DNA of 64,000 nucleotides from assembly GCF_900221005.1 (NCBI RefSeq), contig NZ_OBQI01000008.1, forward strand, positions 61,477-125,476. The letters are read 5' to 3'. The DNA is from Blastococcus aggregatus (lineage in GTDB: Bacteria; Actinomycetota; Actinomycetes; Mycobacteriales; Geodermatophilaceae). The notes under the pieces are model-generated. The model was given only the letters and a program-made list of their open reading frames with translations, ran no database searches and was not told the DNA's origin. Made by a program: the position numbers and the translations under genes. This document shows positions 35,960 to 45,761 of the stretch, in pieces. Positions within the stretch are counted from its first letter, which is position 1. The number at the start of each line of letters is the position of its first letter.

Positions 35960-37939
35960 GTGACCGGTGACAACGAGTTCGGCGAGCCCGGCCAGGTGCT
36001 GTGGGCCCCGTCCGCGGAGCGGCAGGAGAGCTCCAAGCTCACCGCCTTCGCGCGCCGGATCGAGGCGAAGCACGGCGTGCGGTTCGCGGACTACGAGTCG
36101 CTGTGGCGCTGGTCGGTCGAGCACCTCGAGGAGTACTGGGCCGAGGTGTGGGACTTCTTCGACATCGCGCCCGGGACGGCGTACGACGCGGTGCTGGCCG
36201 ACCGCAGCATGCCGGGGGCGGTCTGGTTCCCCGGCGCACGGCTGAACTACGCCGAGCACGTCCTGCGGCGCGGCGAGGGCCGCGGTGCGGAGACCGCGCT
36301 GGTCTCGGTGTCCGAGGACGGCACGGTCTCCGAGGTCACCTGGGCGGAGCTGACCGAGCAGGTCGGCGCCGTGGCGACCGCCCTGCGCCGGATGGGCGTC
36401 CAGCCGGGCGAGCGGGTCGTCGGCTACCTCCCCAACATCCCGCAGGCGGTCGTGGCCTTCCTCGCCGCGGCCAGCGTCGGCGCGGTGTGGTCGGCGTGCG
36501 GCCCGGAGATCGGCCTGCAGAGCGCGGTCGACCGGTTCGCCCAGCTCGAGCCGGTGCTGCTGATCGCCGTCGACGGCTACCGCTTCGGCGGACGGGAGCA
36601 CGACCGCCGCGAACTCGTCGCCGACCTCGCCTCCGCGCTGCCGTCGCTGCGCGCCGTCGTCCAGGTGCCGGTGCTCGGCACCGAGCCCGCCGACGGACAG
36701 ACCCCGTGGTCGGAGCTGCTCGCCGAGCCCGGCGAGGCCGCACCGGTCCAGCTGCCCTTCGACCACCCGCTGTGGGTCGTCTACTCCTCCGGGACGACCG
36801 GGTTGCCCAAGGGCCTGGTGCACGGCCACGGCGGGATCCTGGTCATGGCGCTGGCGCAGAGCGGGCTGCAGAACGACCCGCAGCCCGGCGACCGCGGCAT
36901 GTCCTACACCTCGACCACCTGGATCATGTGGAACAGCATGGTCAGCGGCCTGCTCACCGGCAGCACCGCCGTGCTGTACGACGGCAACCCGATGTACCCC
37001 TCGGTCGACCGGCTGTGGCAGCTGGCCGAGGAGCACCGGCTCACCAGCCTCGGCGTCAGTCCCGGCTACCTGCAGGCGTGCGAGAAGGCCGGCCTGCACC
37101 CCGGGCGCGACCACGACCTCACCGCGCTGCGCAGCCTGGGGGTCACCGGCTCCCCGCTGCCCGCGAGCTCGTTCCGCTGGGTCTACGACGAGCTGGGGCC
37201 CGACTTCGTGCTGCGGGTGTTCAGCGGGGGCACCGACTTCGCCGCGACGCTGGTGGGCGGATCCCCCTGGCTGCCGGTCCACCTCGGCGAGATGTCCGGA
37301 CGCGCGCTCGGCTGCCACGTCGAATCCTGGGACGACGCGGGCCGCCCCGTGGTCGACGAGGTCGGCGAGCTGGTCATCCTCGCGCCGATGCCGTCGATGC
37401 CGCTGCGGATCTGGGGCGACGAGGACGGCTCGCGGTACCACGACGCCTACTTCGACACCTATCCCGGCGTGTGGCGGCACGGCGACTGGCTGACCGTCAC
37501 CAGCCGCGGCACCTGCGTCATCTCCGGCCGGTCGGACTCCACGCTCAACCGGCACGGGGTGCGCATGGGCAGCTCCGACATCTACCAGGCCGTCGAGGCG
37601 CTACCGGAGGTCGCCGAGGCGCTGGTGCTCGGCATCGAGCAGCCCGACGGCGGCTACTGGCTGCCGCTGTTCGTGCGGCTCGCCGAGGGCGCCGTCCTGG
37701 ACGAGGCGCTGGTCGACCGCATCCGCTCGGCCGTGCGGACCCAGGCCTCGCCCCGGCACGTGCCCGACGAGGTGATCGAGGTGCCGGCGATCCCGCACAC
37801 CACGACCGGCAAGAAGCTCGAGGTGCCGATCAAGCGGATCTTCCAGGGCATCCCCGTGGAGAAGGCCTGCAACCTGGGCGCGGTCGACGACCCCACCGCC
37901 GTCACCTGGTTCGCCGAGCTCGCCGGTAAGCGCCGGTAG
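35960..37939 (+). CDS. aacS: acetoacetyl-CoA synthetase (acetoacetate-CoA ligase)
   Basis: The product is 659 aa from a GTG with an AGGAGG site. Adenylating-enzyme motifs are VVYSSGTTGLPKGLVHGHGG (A3), GWR-like GVWRHGDW, and TTTGKKLEVPIKR with the catalytic Lys. The full length and the N-terminal extension (WSVEHLEEYWAEVWDFF) fit the AACS subclass of the acetyl-CoA synthetase family. It activates acetoacetate to acetoacetyl-CoA with ATP, feeding the thiolase reaction. Confidence 0.95.
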   Translation: MTGDNEFGEPGQVLWAPSAERQESSKLTAFARRIEAKHGVRFADYESLWRWSVEHLEEYWAEVWDFFDIAPGTAYDAVLADRSMPGAVWFPGARLNYAEHVLRRGEGRGAETALVSVSEDGTVSEVTWAELTEQVGAVATALRRMGVQPGERVVGYLPNIPQAVVAFLAAASVGAVWSACGPEIGLQSAVDRFAQLEPVLLIAVDGYRFGGREHDRRELVADLASALPSLRAVVQVPVLGTEPADGQTPWSELLAEPGEAAPVQLPFDHPLWVVYSSGTTGLPKGLVHGHGGILVMALAQSGLQNDPQPGDRGMSYTSTTWIMWNSMVSGLLTGSTAVLYDGNPMYPSVDRLWQLAEEHRLTSLGVSPGYLQACEKAGLHPGRDHDLTALRSLGVTGSPLPASSFRWVYDELGPDFVLRVFSGGTDFAATLVGGSPWLPVHLGEMSGRALGCHVESWDDAGRPVVDEVGELVILAPMPSMPLRIWGDEDGSRYHDAYFDTYPGVWRHGDWLTVTSRGTCVISGRSDSTLNRHGVRMGSSDIYQAVEALPEVAEALVLGIEQPDGGYWLPLFVRLAEGAVLDEALVDRIRSAVRTQASPRHVPDEVIEVPAIPHTTTGKKLEVPIKRIFQGIPVEKACNLGAVDDPTAVTWFAELAGKRR

Positions 37940-37948
37940 GCGCCGGAA

Positions 37949-37987
37949 CGACGAAGGCCGGACCCCGTCGGGATCCGGCCTTCGTCG
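37949..37987 (+). terminator. intrinsic-type hairpin after the acetoacetyl-CoA synthetase gene
   Basis: A perfect 14-bp stem (37949-37962 with 37974-37987) with an 11-base loop begins 9 bp after the stop. It ends directly beside the tRNA-Leu 3' end on the other strand, so it may serve both directions. Confidence 0.8.
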
Positions 37988-37988
37988 C

Positions 37989-38074
37989 TGGTGGGCAAGG
38001 GGGGAGTTGAACCCCCACGTCCTTTCGGACACACGGACCTGAACCGTGCGCGTCTGCCATTCCGCCACTTGCCC
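37989..38074 (-). tRNA. tRNA-Leu (anticodon CAG), CCA encoded
   Basis: On the minus strand the acceptor stem GGGCAAG (38068-38074) pairs with CTTGCCC. The anticodon loop TTCAGGT gives CAG. A long variable arm (TGTCCGAAAGGACG), a T-loop GTTCAACTC and an encoded CCA at 37989-37991 complete a class II tRNA. Confidence 0.95.
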
Positions 38075-38248
38075 TGGCGAGCGACGACATTAGCAGCCCT
38101 GCCGCGCGCAACCCCGGCAGGGGGGCCGTCGTTCCCACCCTGCCGTCACAAACGTGTCGGGCGACGCGCGTTGGCCGGTCCGGGCTGCGCCGCCCGGCTA
38201 CGATCACGGCGTCCACGAGAACGTCCGGCCGAGCGCGAGGGAGCGACT

Positions 38249-39061
38249 GTGGGTGTGCTGCAGCGCTTCGAGCGACGACTCGAGGGCATGGTCGGTCTCG
38301 CGTTCGCCCGCCTGTTCAAGGGCAAGGTGCACCCGGCCGAGATCGCCAAGGCCCTGCAGCGCGAGGCCGACGAGCAGCGCTCGGTCGTCGGCGAGGGCCG
38401 CATCCTCGCGCCCAACGTGTACGTGGTGCGCCTGGGCGACACCGACTACGAGCACCTGGGCCAGTGGTCCGACCAGCTCGCCGGCGAGCTCGCCGACATG
38501 GTCTCCGAGCACATCGACGACGAGGGCTACTCGATCTTCGACGCCGTCCGCGTGCACCTCGAGCTGGACAGCGACCTCCCGACCGGCGTCTTCGAGGTCT
38601 CCTCGGAGGTCGCCGACCCGGACGCGCCGAGCGCCCGCGGCGATCTCGCCCCCGCCGGCGTCCCCCCGCTCCCCGGCCATCCCCCGCTGCCGCCCCTGCC
38701 CCCGCTGCGCGGGCACGTCGGCGACACCGGCCGGGTCTCGCCGTCCTCCGCCCGCCCGGGCAGCCGCGCGACCGTCACGCACGCCCTGGTCGTCGACGGC
38801 CCGGGCACCCGCCACGAGCTGTCCACCGGGCGCAACGTGATCGGGCGCGGCACCGAGGCCGACATCCGGCTCCCCGACACCGGCGTCAGCCGCAAGCACG
38901 TCGACGTCGTCCTGGACGGCGGCGTCGCCACCGTCGAGGACCTCGGCTCGACCAACGGAACCCTGGTGAACGGCCGGCGGGTCAGCCGCCAGCCGCTCTC
39001 CGACGGCGACGTCATCCGGATCGGCCACTCGGTGCTGGTGTACCGGCGGGACGGCGCGTGA
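38249..39061 (+). CDS. fhaA: FhaA: DUF3662 and FHA domain protein
   Basis: The product is 270 aa from a GTG with GAGGGAG before it. Residues 1-120 are the FhaA N-terminal (DUF3662) domain (VGVLQRFERRLEGMVGLAF). A Pro-rich linker follows, and the FHA domain at ~180-265 shows IGRGTEADIRLPD, SRKHVDV and DLGSTNGTLVNG. FhaA binds phosphothreonine on PknB substrates such as the MviN pseudokinase and regulates peptidoglycan synthesis. First gene of the pstP-pknB locus. Confidence 0.95.
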   Translation: MGVLQRFERRLEGMVGLAFARLFKGKVHPAEIAKALQREADEQRSVVGEGRILAPNVYVVRLGDTDYEHLGQWSDQLAGELADMVSEHIDDEGYSIFDAVRVHLELDSDLPTGVFEVSSEVADPDAPSARGDLAPAGVPPLPGHPPLPPLPPLRGHVGDTGRVSPSSARPGSRATVTHALVVDGPGTRHELSTGRNVIGRGTEADIRLPDTGVSRKHVDVVLDGGVATVEDLGSTNGTLVNGRRVSRQPLSDGDVIRIGHSVLVYRRDGA

Positions 39062-39137
39062 CGGGGACGCCGGGAGCACGCATGAGCCGGGCGGTACCGG
39101 GCACGACCTCGCTGATGGTGAGCGAGGTGACCGGCTG

Positions 39138-39599
39138 ATGGCAGAGATCGTGCTGCAGGGATTCCGCTTCGGCTTCCTCCTGCTGCTGTGGCTGTTCATC
39201 TTCGCCGCGTTCCGCGTCGTGCGGGCCGACCTGTTCGGCGGCCGCGTCGGTCGCGTCGCGTCGGTCCCGCCCCGGGCCGCCGCACCCAGCAAGAAGCGCG
39301 GCAGCAAGGGCCCCCGGACCCTGGTCGTCACCGCCGGCCCGCTGACCGGCACCAAGATCACCCTCGGGGAGCAGCCGATCCTCGTCGGCCGGGCGGACGA
39401 CTCGACGCTCGTCCTGACCGACGACTTCGCCAGCTCCCGTCACGCCCGGCTGACCAACCGCGGCGGCCAGTGGTACGTCGAGGACCTAGGCTCCACCAAC
39501 GGCACGTACCTCGATCAGCAGCGCGTCCAGGGTCCGCTGCTGATCAACCCCGGTCAGCCGATCCGTATCGGCCAGACGGCCCTGGAGCTGCGCTCATGA
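39138..39599 (+). CDS. fhaB: FhaB (FipA): membrane-anchored FHA protein
   Basis: The product is 153 aa from an ATG. A single N-terminal helix (FRFGFLLLLWLFIFAAFRVV) anchors it, and the FHA domain has VGRADDSTLVLTDD, SSRHARLTN and DLGSTNGTYLD. FhaB (FipA) links FtsZ/FtsQ to the septum in mycobacteria. Stop overlaps the pstP ATG (ATGA, 39596-39599). Confidence 0.95.
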   Translation: MAEIVLQGFRFGFLLLLWLFIFAAFRVVRADLFGGRVGRVASVPPRAAAPSKKRGSKGPRTLVVTAGPLTGTKITLGEQPILVGRADDSTLVLTDDFASSRHARLTNRGGQWYVEDLGSTNGTYLDQQRVQGPLLINPGQPIRIGQTALELRS

Positions 39600-41053
39600 G
39601 TCTCGTCCTGCGCTATGCGGCGCGTTCGGACCGCGGACTGATCCGCGGCAACAACCAGGACTCGGTCTACGCCGGTCCGCGACTGCTCGCGGTCGCCGAC
39701 GGCATGGGCGGTCACGCGGCCGGCGACGTCGCCAGCAAGGTGGTCATCGCCGCCCTGCAGCACCTGGACGACGACACCCCCTCGGGCGACATGCTGCAGG
39801 CCCTCCGCCAGGGCGTGTTCGACGGCAGCGAGCACCTGCGCGAGGTCATCCGCGACTCCCCGCAGCTCGAGGGCATGGGGACGACGCTGACGGCGATCCT
39901 GTTCGCCGGTGGCCGGCTCGCGCTGTGCCACGTCGGCGACTCCCGCGCCTACCTGCTCCGCGACGGCGAGTTCACCCAGATCACGCACGACGACACGTTC
40001 GTGCAGACGCTGATCGACGACGGCCGGATCACCGCCGAGGAGGCCAACAGCCACCCCCAGCGCTCGCTGCTGCTGCGGGCGCTCAACGGCCAGGAGGTCG
40101 AGCCCGACCTCTCCATGCGCGAGGCCCGCGCCGGCGACCGCTACCTGCTGTGCTCCGACGGGCTGTCCGGCGTCGTCAGCGAGGAGACCCTCGCCGACGC
40201 GATGACCGACCCCGACCCGCAGACCACCGCGGACCGGCTGATCGAGCTGGCGCTGCGCAGCGGCGGCCCCGACAACATCACGGTGATCGTCGCCGACGTC
40301 GTCGAGGACGACGGCCGCGGCGTGCTCATGGAGCCGGTGGTCGACGGCGCCGCGGGCGACTACATCGGGCAGCGCCAGGTCGACGGCACCTCCGCGGCCG
40401 GCCGGGCCGCCCTGGCCGATCCCGCGCCGCCGCCCTCGCCTCCGCCCGCACCGCCGACGGGCGGTGGCCCCTCCGCCCGCCGCCGCCCGCTGCGACTTCT
40501 CCTCGGGGCGGGGATCCTCCTGGTCGTGCTCGTGGCCGGGGCGATCGGTACCTACGTGTGGGCGCTGCAGCACTGGTTCGTCGGGGTCGACGAGCAGCAG
40601 GGCACCGAGCAGGTGGCGGTCTTCCGCGGGCTGGACGTCTCGCTGCTCGGCCTGGACCTGTACCGCGTGGACCAGGACGCCGAGCTGCCGGTCACCCACC
40701 TGACGCCGGCCGCCCGGAACCGGGTGCAGGGCGGCATCACCGCCGACGACGCGGCCGACGCCGACCGCATCGTGGCGGCACTCCGCGACCAGCGGCTGCC
40801 GCCCTGCCGCACCGCCGAGGAGGAGGCCGAGGCCGCCGAGCCGGCGGAGGCCACCCCGGCCCCCCAGCCCGAGGGCGCCGTCCCGACGGACGGCTCGGTC
40901 CCCACCGTGCCCCCCGCCGCCCCCGAGACCGTGCCCGCCCCGGCCGTGCCGGGCGCCGGGTCCACCACCCCGGAGAGCTCCCCCGACGCCGGCTCGTCGG
41001 CCGCGACGACGCCGTCGTCCCGGCCGGGGGTGGACTGCCGGGAGGCCGAGTGA
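39596..41053 (+). CDS. pstP: PstP: PP2C-family Ser/Thr phosphatase
   Basis: The product is 485 aa from an ATG. PPM motifs with metal-binding Asp: DSVYAGPRLLAVADGMGGHA, GDSRAYLLRDG, LCSDGLSGVV and GGPDNITVIVAD. A transmembrane helix (LLLGAGILLVVLVAGAIGTY, about 300-320) is followed by an extracytoplasmic part and a Pro/Thr/Ser-rich tail. PstP dephosphorylates PknA/PknB and their targets. Overlaps fhaB upstream and rodA downstream (TGATG). Confidence 0.95.
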   Translation: MSLVLRYAARSDRGLIRGNNQDSVYAGPRLLAVADGMGGHAAGDVASKVVIAALQHLDDDTPSGDMLQALRQGVFDGSEHLREVIRDSPQLEGMGTTLTAILFAGGRLALCHVGDSRAYLLRDGEFTQITHDDTFVQTLIDDGRITAEEANSHPQRSLLLRALNGQEVEPDLSMREARAGDRYLLCSDGLSGVVSEETLADAMTDPDPQTTADRLIELALRSGGPDNITVIVADVVEDDGRGVLMEPVVDGAAGDYIGQRQVDGTSAAGRAALADPAPPPSPPPAPPTGGGPSARRRPLRLLLGAGILLVVLVAGAIGTYVWALQHWFVGVDEQQGTEQVAVFRGLDVSLLGLDLYRVDQDAELPVTHLTPAARNRVQGGITADDAADADRIVAALRDQRLPPCRTAEEEAEAAEPAEATPAPQPEGAVPTDGSVPTVPPAAPETVPAPAVPGAGSTTPESSPDAGSSAATTPSSRPGVDCREAE

Positions 41054-42450
41054 TGGCCGGCCCGACGACCGACCCCCGCGCCGCCGCCCCCGGCACCGCC
41101 GTGCCCACCCGCCGCGGCACCGAGGCCCTGCTGCTGGCCTTCGCCGTGGCGATCACGCTGGCCGCGCAGTGCATCGTCGACCTGACCGTCACCGGCTCGC
41201 TGCGCCCCGAGCTGGCCACGTTCGGCATCTGGTTCACCGCGCTGTGGACCGGCGCGCACCTCGTCGTCCGGAAGTTCGCGCCCTACGCCGACCCGCTGCT
41301 GCTGCCCTGCGTCGCCGTCCTCACCGGCCTGGGGCTGGTGATGATCCACCGGCTGGACATCGCCGACCCCGACTCGGGCGCCGACGCCCCTGTGCAGCTG
41401 CTGTGGGCCACGATCGGGCTGCTCCTGTTCGTGGCGGTGCTGCTGGTCGTGCGCGACCACCGGCTGCTCTCGCGCTACGCCTACATCCTGATGCTCTTGG
41501 GCCTGGTGCTGCTGACCCTCCCGGCGATCCTGCCCGCCTCGATCTCCGAGGTGAACGGCGCCAAGATCTGGATCCGCGTGGCCGGGTTCTCCATCCAGCC
41601 CGGCGAGTTCGCCAAGATCTGCCTGGTCGTCTTCTTCGCCGCCTACCTGGTGGACAAGCGCGACGTGCTGGCCCTGGCCAGCCGCAAGGTGATGGGGCTG
41701 GAGCTGCCCCGCGGCCGCGACCTCGGCCCGGTCCTCGTGGTGTGGCTCGTCTCGATCCTGGTCCTCGTCTTCGAGCGGGACCTGGGCAGCTCGCTGCTGC
41801 TGTTCGGCATCTTCGTGGTGATGCTCTACGTCGCGACCGAGCGGTCCAGCTGGCTGGTCATCGGCCTGCTGCTGTTCGCCGGCGGCGCGACCATCGCCTA
41901 CCAGGCCTTCGGTCACGTCCAGGCCCGCGTGGACACCTGGCTGGACCCCTTCGCCTACTACGACGGCTCCGGCTACCAGGTGGCGCAGTCGCTGTTCGGC
42001 CTGGGCACCGGCGGGCTGTTCGGCGCCGGCCTGGGCGGTGGCCGCCCCGACGAGGTGCCGATCGCCAAGAGCGACTTCATCGCCGCAGCGATCGGCGAGG
42101 AGCTGGGCCTGTTCGGCCTGGCCGCGGTGATCATGGTCTACCTGGTCCTGGTCGAGCGCGGCCTGCGCACCTCGCTCATCGTGCGGGACCCCTTCGGCAA
42201 GCTGCTCGCCGCCGGCCTCTCGTTCGCCGTCGCCTGGCAGCTGTTCGTCGTCCTCGGCGGGGTCACCGGCCTGCTGCCGCTGACCGGACTGACGACGCCG
42301 TTCCTCGCCTACGGTGGCTCCTCGCTGGTGGCCAACTTCGGCCTGGTGGCGCTCCTGGTGCGGATCAGCGACGCCGCCCGCCGCCCGGCCACGCCGCACG
42401 TGGCGCCGCAGCGGCTCACCGATGCGCCCACCGAGGTGGTGCAGCCGTGA
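41053..42450 (+). CDS. rodA: RodA: FtsW/RodA/SpoVE family SEDS glycosyltransferase
   Basis: The product is 465 aa with about 12 hydrophobic helices. SEDS hallmarks: ISEVNGAKIWIRVAGFSIQP, PGEFAKICLV, VFERDLGSSLLLFGIF and the terminal loop TTPFLAYGGSSLVANF. It polymerises lipid II glycan chains for cell elongation and works with the adjacent class B PBP. Stop overlaps the pbpA GTG. Confidence 0.95.
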   Translation: MAGPTTDPRAAAPGTAVPTRRGTEALLLAFAVAITLAAQCIVDLTVTGSLRPELATFGIWFTALWTGAHLVVRKFAPYADPLLLPCVAVLTGLGLVMIHRLDIADPDSGADAPVQLLWATIGLLLFVAVLLVVRDHRLLSRYAYILMLLGLVLLTLPAILPASISEVNGAKIWIRVAGFSIQPGEFAKICLVVFFAAYLVDKRDVLALASRKVMGLELPRGRDLGPVLVVWLVSILVLVFERDLGSSLLLFGIFVVMLYVATERSSWLVIGLLLFAGGATIAYQAFGHVQARVDTWLDPFAYYDGSGYQVAQSLFGLGTGGLFGAGLGGGRPDEVPIAKSDFIAAAIGEELGLFGLAAVIMVYLVLVERGLRTSLIVRDPFGKLLAAGLSFAVAWQLFVVLGGVTGLLPLTGLTTPFLAYGGSSLVANFGLVALLVRISDAARRPATPHVAPQRLTDAPTEVVQP

Positions 42451-43889
42451 ACGCCCCGCTGCGCCGCGTGGCGATCAGCGTGCTGGTGCTGTTCACGCTG
42501 CTGATCGTCAACATCAACTACATCCAGGTGGTGCGCTCCGAGGAGCTGCGCGAGGACGGCCGCAACACCCGTGTCCTCGCCGACGAGTACTCGCGGGAGC
42601 GCGGCGCGATCGTGGTGGCCGGCGAGCCGATCGCGCTGTCCACCCCGACGGACGACCGGCTGAAGTACCTGCGCCAGTACCCGCAGGGCGGGCTGTACGC
42701 GGCGGTCACCGGCTTCTACTCCGTCATCTACGGCGCCACGGGCATCGAGCGCGCGGAGAACCCGCTGCTCGCCGGCACCGACGACCGGCTCTTCGTGCGG
42801 CGGATCTCCGACCTGTTCACCGGCCGGGACCCTTCCGGGGGCGACGTCGTCCTCACCCTCGACCCGGCCGTGCAGCAGGCCGCGATGGCCGGCCTCGAGG
42901 GCCAGGTCGGCGCCGTGGTGGCACTGGATCCCTCCACCGGCGCGATCCTGGGCCTGGCCAGCACGCCGACCTACGACCCGAACCTGCTGGCGAGCCACGA
43001 CCTGGACGCGGTCCGGGAAGCGGCGGCGCAGCTCGAGGCGGCCGACCCGGACCCGCGCAGCAACCAGGCGATCAGCCAGCGCTACGCGCCGGGCTCGATC
43101 TTCAAGGTCATCGTCTCGGCGGCGGCGCTGGAGAACGGTTACACCCCGGAGACCGTCGTACCGGCGCCCCAGGTGTTCGACCTGCCGCAGTCCGACGGGA
43201 CGCTCAAGAACTTCAACGGCTCGGCGTGCGACCCCAGCGGTCAGCAGCCCCTCATCCAGGCGCTCACCATCTCCTGCAACACCGCCTTCGCCCAGCTGGG
43301 CATCGACCTCGGCGAGGACGCGATCCGCGACATGGCCGAGGGCTTCGGCTTCGGCCGGGAGGACCTGGCGATCCCGCTGGACGTGGCGACGAGCACGCTC
43401 GGCGAGATCGAGAACGGCGACCAGCTGGCCAGGACCTCGATCGGTCAGCAGGACGTGCAGGTGACCCCGATGCAGGCCGCCATGATCGCCGCCGCCGTCG
43501 CCAACGACGGCGTCCTGATGAAGCCCTACCTGGTCGACCAGCTCCTCGCCCCGGACCTCACGGTCATCGACGAGACCGACCCCGAGGAGCTCTCCCAGCC
43601 GATCTCGGCGCGGACGGCCGAGCAGCTCACCGAGATGATGACCAGCGTCGTGACCAACGGCTCGGGGCGCGCCGCCGGCATCCGCGGGATCCAGGTGGCC
43701 GGCAAGACCGGCACGGCGGAGAACGAGGGCCCCGACCACAACTGGTTCATCGGGTTCGCCCCCGCCGACGACCCTCAGATCGCCGTCGCGGTGTTCGTGC
43801 GCAACGGTGGGGGAACGGGTGGGGACACGTCCGCGCCGATCGCCCGCCAGGTGATCCAGGCCTACCTCGACGCGCAGGAGGGCCGATGA
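42447..43889 (+). CDS. pbpA: PbpA: class B penicillin-binding protein (transpeptidase)
   Basis: The product is 480 aa from a GTG overlapping the rodA stop. One N-terminal helix (VAISVLVLFTLLIVNINYIQ), a PBP dimerisation-like domain, then the transpeptidase with SIFK (Ser217-Lys220), SCN at 276 and KTG at 420. It crosslinks peptidoglycan with RodA; PbpA is a known PknB substrate in mycobacteria. Confidence 0.96.
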   Translation: MNAPLRRVAISVLVLFTLLIVNINYIQVVRSEELREDGRNTRVLADEYSRERGAIVVAGEPIALSTPTDDRLKYLRQYPQGGLYAAVTGFYSVIYGATGIERAENPLLAGTDDRLFVRRISDLFTGRDPSGGDVVLTLDPAVQQAAMAGLEGQVGAVVALDPSTGAILGLASTPTYDPNLLASHDLDAVREAAAQLEAADPDPRSNQAISQRYAPGSIFKVIVSAAALENGYTPETVVPAPQVFDLPQSDGTLKNFNGSACDPSGQQPLIQALTISCNTAFAQLGIDLGEDAIRDMAEGFGFGREDLAIPLDVATSTLGEIENGDQLARTSIGQQDVQVTPMQAAMIAAAVANDGVLMKPYLVDQLLAPDLTVIDETDPEELSQPISARTAEQLTEMMTSVVTNGSGRAAGIRGIQVAGKTGTAENEGPDHNWFIGFAPADDPQIAVAVFVRNGGGTGGDTSAPIARQVIQAYLDAQEGR

Positions 43890-45613
43890 CCCTGGCCACC
43901 GGGAGCTTGCTCGCCGGCCGCTACGAGATCACCGCCCCGATCGCCGTCGGCGGCATGGGCGAGGTCTGGAAGGCCCGCGACCGGGTGCTCGACCGCGTCG
44001 TCGCGGCGAAGGTGCTCAAGAGCGAGTACACCGACGACCCGAGCTTCCTGGCCCGCTTCCGCAACGAGGCCCGGCACACCGCGGCGCTGTCGCACCCCAA
44101 CATCGCCTCGGTCTACGACTACGGCGAGATCCAGGACGACTCGGGCACCAAGAAGCTGGCGTTCCTCGTCATGGAGTTCGTCGAGGGGCAGCCGCTGGTG
44201 CAGATCCTGCACGACGAGGGCAAACTGCCGGTCGACTGGACGCTGCACGTGCTCGAGCAGTCCGCCGAGGGCCTGTCGGCCGCGCACCGCGCCGGCGTGG
44301 TCCACCGCGACATCAAGCCGGGCAACCTCATGGTGCGGCCCGACGGCGTCGTGAAGCTCACCGACTTCGGCATCGCCCAGGCGCGCGACGCCACCCCGCT
44401 CACCCGCACCGGCATGGTGGTGGGCACCGCGCAGTACCTCTCCCCCGAGCAGGCCCAGGGGCTGGAGGTCAACGCCGCCTCCGACGTCTACTCGCTCGGC
44501 GTCGTCGCCTACGAGTGCCTGACCGGCGGCCGGCCCTTCGACGGCACCTCGCAGGTGGCGATCGCGCTCGCGCACATCAACCGGCCGCCGCCGCCGCTGC
44601 CCGCCTCGGTCCCGCCCGCGGTGCGGCTGCTCGTGGAGCGCGCCCTGGCCAAGGACCCGGCCGACCGCTTCCCCGACGGCGGCGCGTTCGCCGCCGCGAT
44701 CCGGCGCGTGGCCGCCGGCGGGACGCCCGTCCCGGTCGGCCCGCCGACGACGCCGACCCAGATCGTCGACCCCGGCCTCGCCGACGGCCGCACCACCGTC
44801 CTCGCCGCGCAGCCCGGGGCGCTGACCGGCACCCGCGCGCTGACCCCCTCGACCGGCCCCGTGCCGCCCATGCCGCCCCTGCACGGGCCGGACGACGACG
44901 ACTGGGGCGTCGACGACGAGCCGGCCCCCGCCCGCGGGCGTTTCCGCTGGGCGTGGCTGGTCGCCGCGCTGCTCGTGCTGCTCCTGGCCGGTGGGGGTGC
45001 CGCGCTGCTGCTGACCCGCGGCGACGGGGACGACGGCGACCGCACCGCCGGCCCGACCGGCACCGCGACCGGCTCCAGCGCGCCCGCGTCGGGCATCGCG
45101 CTGAAGGCGGCCAACGCCTACGTCGGCCGGGACGCCGACGAGGTGGCCGAAGAGCTCGAGGACCTGGGCCTCGAGGTGGTGCAGGAGCCGGCCAGCGACG
45201 CGCTGCTCGCCGACCTGGGCCGGAACTTCGACGAGAACGCCGTCGCGGCGATCGTCCCGTCCGGCACCACCGTGGACCCGGCGACCACCGTCGTCCGCCT
45301 CACCGTCGCCGAGGACGGCTGGACGGTCGAGGACGAGCCCGAGACCGAGGCGCCGGCCCCCGAGCCGGAGCCCGAGCCCGAACCGGAGCCGACCGTGGCC
45401 CCGACGACGAGCCGGCCTCCGACGACGTCGCCGCCCGCCTCCAGCACGTCTGCGCCGAACACGAGCTCGGCCCCGTCGACGCCGACGCTGTCGGGCCAGC
45501 CGGCCGAGCCCAGCGACACGGTCCCCCCGGGTGACGGCGGCGGGACGGGTGCGCCTGCCCCGGGCGGGGCTGCGAACCCTCCTGAGGCCGCTGCTGCGGA
45601 AGTGGTCAGGTGA
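43886..45613 (+). CDS. pknA: PknA-type membrane Ser/Thr kinase
   Basis: The product is 575 aa; its ATG overlaps the pbpA stop (43886-43889). Kinase residues: VGGMGEVW loop, Lys42, HRDIKPGN with Asp142, TDFG with Asp160 and GTAQYLSPEQ. A transmembrane helix (WAWLVAALLVLLLAGGGAAL) leads to a PASTA-like module (YVGRDADEVAEELEDLGLEV) and a Pro/Thr/Ser-rich tail. In mycobacteria PknA lacks the PASTA part, so this form is closer to the two kinases at 2.5-5.7 kb. Confidence 0.92.
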   Translation: MTLATGSLLAGRYEITAPIAVGGMGEVWKARDRVLDRVVAAKVLKSEYTDDPSFLARFRNEARHTAALSHPNIASVYDYGEIQDDSGTKKLAFLVMEFVEGQPLVQILHDEGKLPVDWTLHVLEQSAEGLSAAHRAGVVHRDIKPGNLMVRPDGVVKLTDFGIAQARDATPLTRTGMVVGTAQYLSPEQAQGLEVNAASDVYSLGVVAYECLTGGRPFDGTSQVAIALAHINRPPPPLPASVPPAVRLLVERALAKDPADRFPDGGAFAAAIRRVAAGGTPVPVGPPTTPTQIVDPGLADGRTTVLAAQPGALTGTRALTPSTGPVPPMPPLHGPDDDDWGVDDEPAPARGRFRWAWLVAALLVLLLAGGGAALLLTRGDGDDGDRTAGPTGTATGSSAPASGIALKAANAYVGRDADEVAEELEDLGLEVVQEPASDALLADLGRNFDENAVAAIVPSGTTVDPATTVVRLTVAEDGWTVEDEPETEAPAPEPEPEPEPEPTVAPTTSRPPTTSPPASSTSAPNTSSAPSTPTLSGQPAEPSDTVPPGDGGGTGAPAPGGAANPPEAAAAEVVR

Positions 45614-45761
45614 CCCGGCTGACCCCTCCCGGTTCCCCGGCAACGCGCCGCGGCGCCGCTAGGCTCGCCGTCGGCATCCTGCCCGCAGTGCGCCCCGGCC
45701 GCTGCCCGCGTGCCGCGGTCCGTGCCCGGACGACGCACGCTCCCGTTCGAGAGGACCTCCG